Below, in pieces: positions 63,972 through 64,000 of a stretch of 64,000 bases of DNA. Source of the DNA: Hymenolepis diminuta (taxonomy: Eukaryota; Platyhelminthes; Cestoda; Cyclophyllidea; Hymenolepididae); contig CAADRB010000001.1 in the NCBI GenBank assembly GCA_900708905.1, positions 4,787,907 through 4,851,906 of the forward strand. Reading direction: 5' to 3'. A program made the translations under genes and the position numbers. The notes below the pieces were generated by a model. That model made no database searches. It saw nothing but the letters and a program-made list of their open reading frames with translations, and was not told the DNA's origin. The number at the start of each line of letters is the position of its first letter. Position 1 is the stretch's first letter.

Positions 63972-64000
63972 GTAAAGTGACATCTGACAGCCTACTTGAA

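Noticed and set aside
1..64000. tRNA, rRNA or CRISPR features
   Set aside because: No B-box-like GGTTCRANYCC context with a matching cloverleaf, no rRNA-like stretch and no regularly spaced short repeats were seen.

Overview
The window is AT-rich (roughly 30% GC by eye), gene-poor animal DNA with spliceosomal introns, TATA-driven promoters and decayed transposons. The phylum cannot be fixed from the sequence alone. A Tc1/mariner-type transposase relic, LINE relics and an amidated-peptide precursor point to a bilaterian invertebrate. Almost all long open frames are chance frames; the real genes are made of exons too short to show as long ORFs, so they were rebuilt by hand from splice sites and reading phase.

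Left edge (1-545): a broken Tc1/mariner-like transposase on the minus strand. At 4.9-6.7 kb (+) there is a complete four-exon gene for a 100-residue secreted peptide precursor. It has a signal peptide, a four-cysteine spacer and three copies of a basic-flanked RGFIG unit, most simply read as an RGFI-amide neuropeptide precursor. Its promoter and a 27-nt non-coding first exon can be placed.

From 7 to 37 kb the sequence is mostly AT-rich spacer. It holds a pair of diverged dispersed repeats (12.2-12.7 and 21.5-21.9 kb), a GC-rich LTR-like block (14.93-15.4 kb), a two-exon unidentified gene or gene remnant on the minus strand (17.77-18.22 kb), a GC-rich CT-rich island (25.25-25.68 kb), a short relic ORF near 29.25 kb and another GC-rich island (36.65-37.0 kb).

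Two genes built from micro-exons are the most striking content. The plus-strand gene (57.07-61.56 kb) has ten coding exons of 18-57 nt; eight of its nine introns lie in phase 1. It encodes a predicted 136-residue protein with about 31 Asp/Glu, only three Arg and no Lys, and an 83-residue Ser/Asp/Glu-rich N-terminal half. The minus-strand gene (38.62-41.04 kb) has the same architecture: phase-1 symmetric exons of 12, 60, 42, 39, 105 and 18 nt, an acidic middle, and no signal peptide. A further 36-nt phase-1 exon with good splice sites sits at the extreme right edge (63.94 kb). The resemblance is to micro-exon gene families known from parasitic flatworms and gall aphids, but I do not recognise these proteins.

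LINE relics lie at 55.38-55.8 kb (reverse transcriptase) and 63.48-63.62 kb (endonuclease N-terminus). No rRNA, tRNA or CRISPR array was seen. Every spliced model here is inferred from sequence and has no transcript support.
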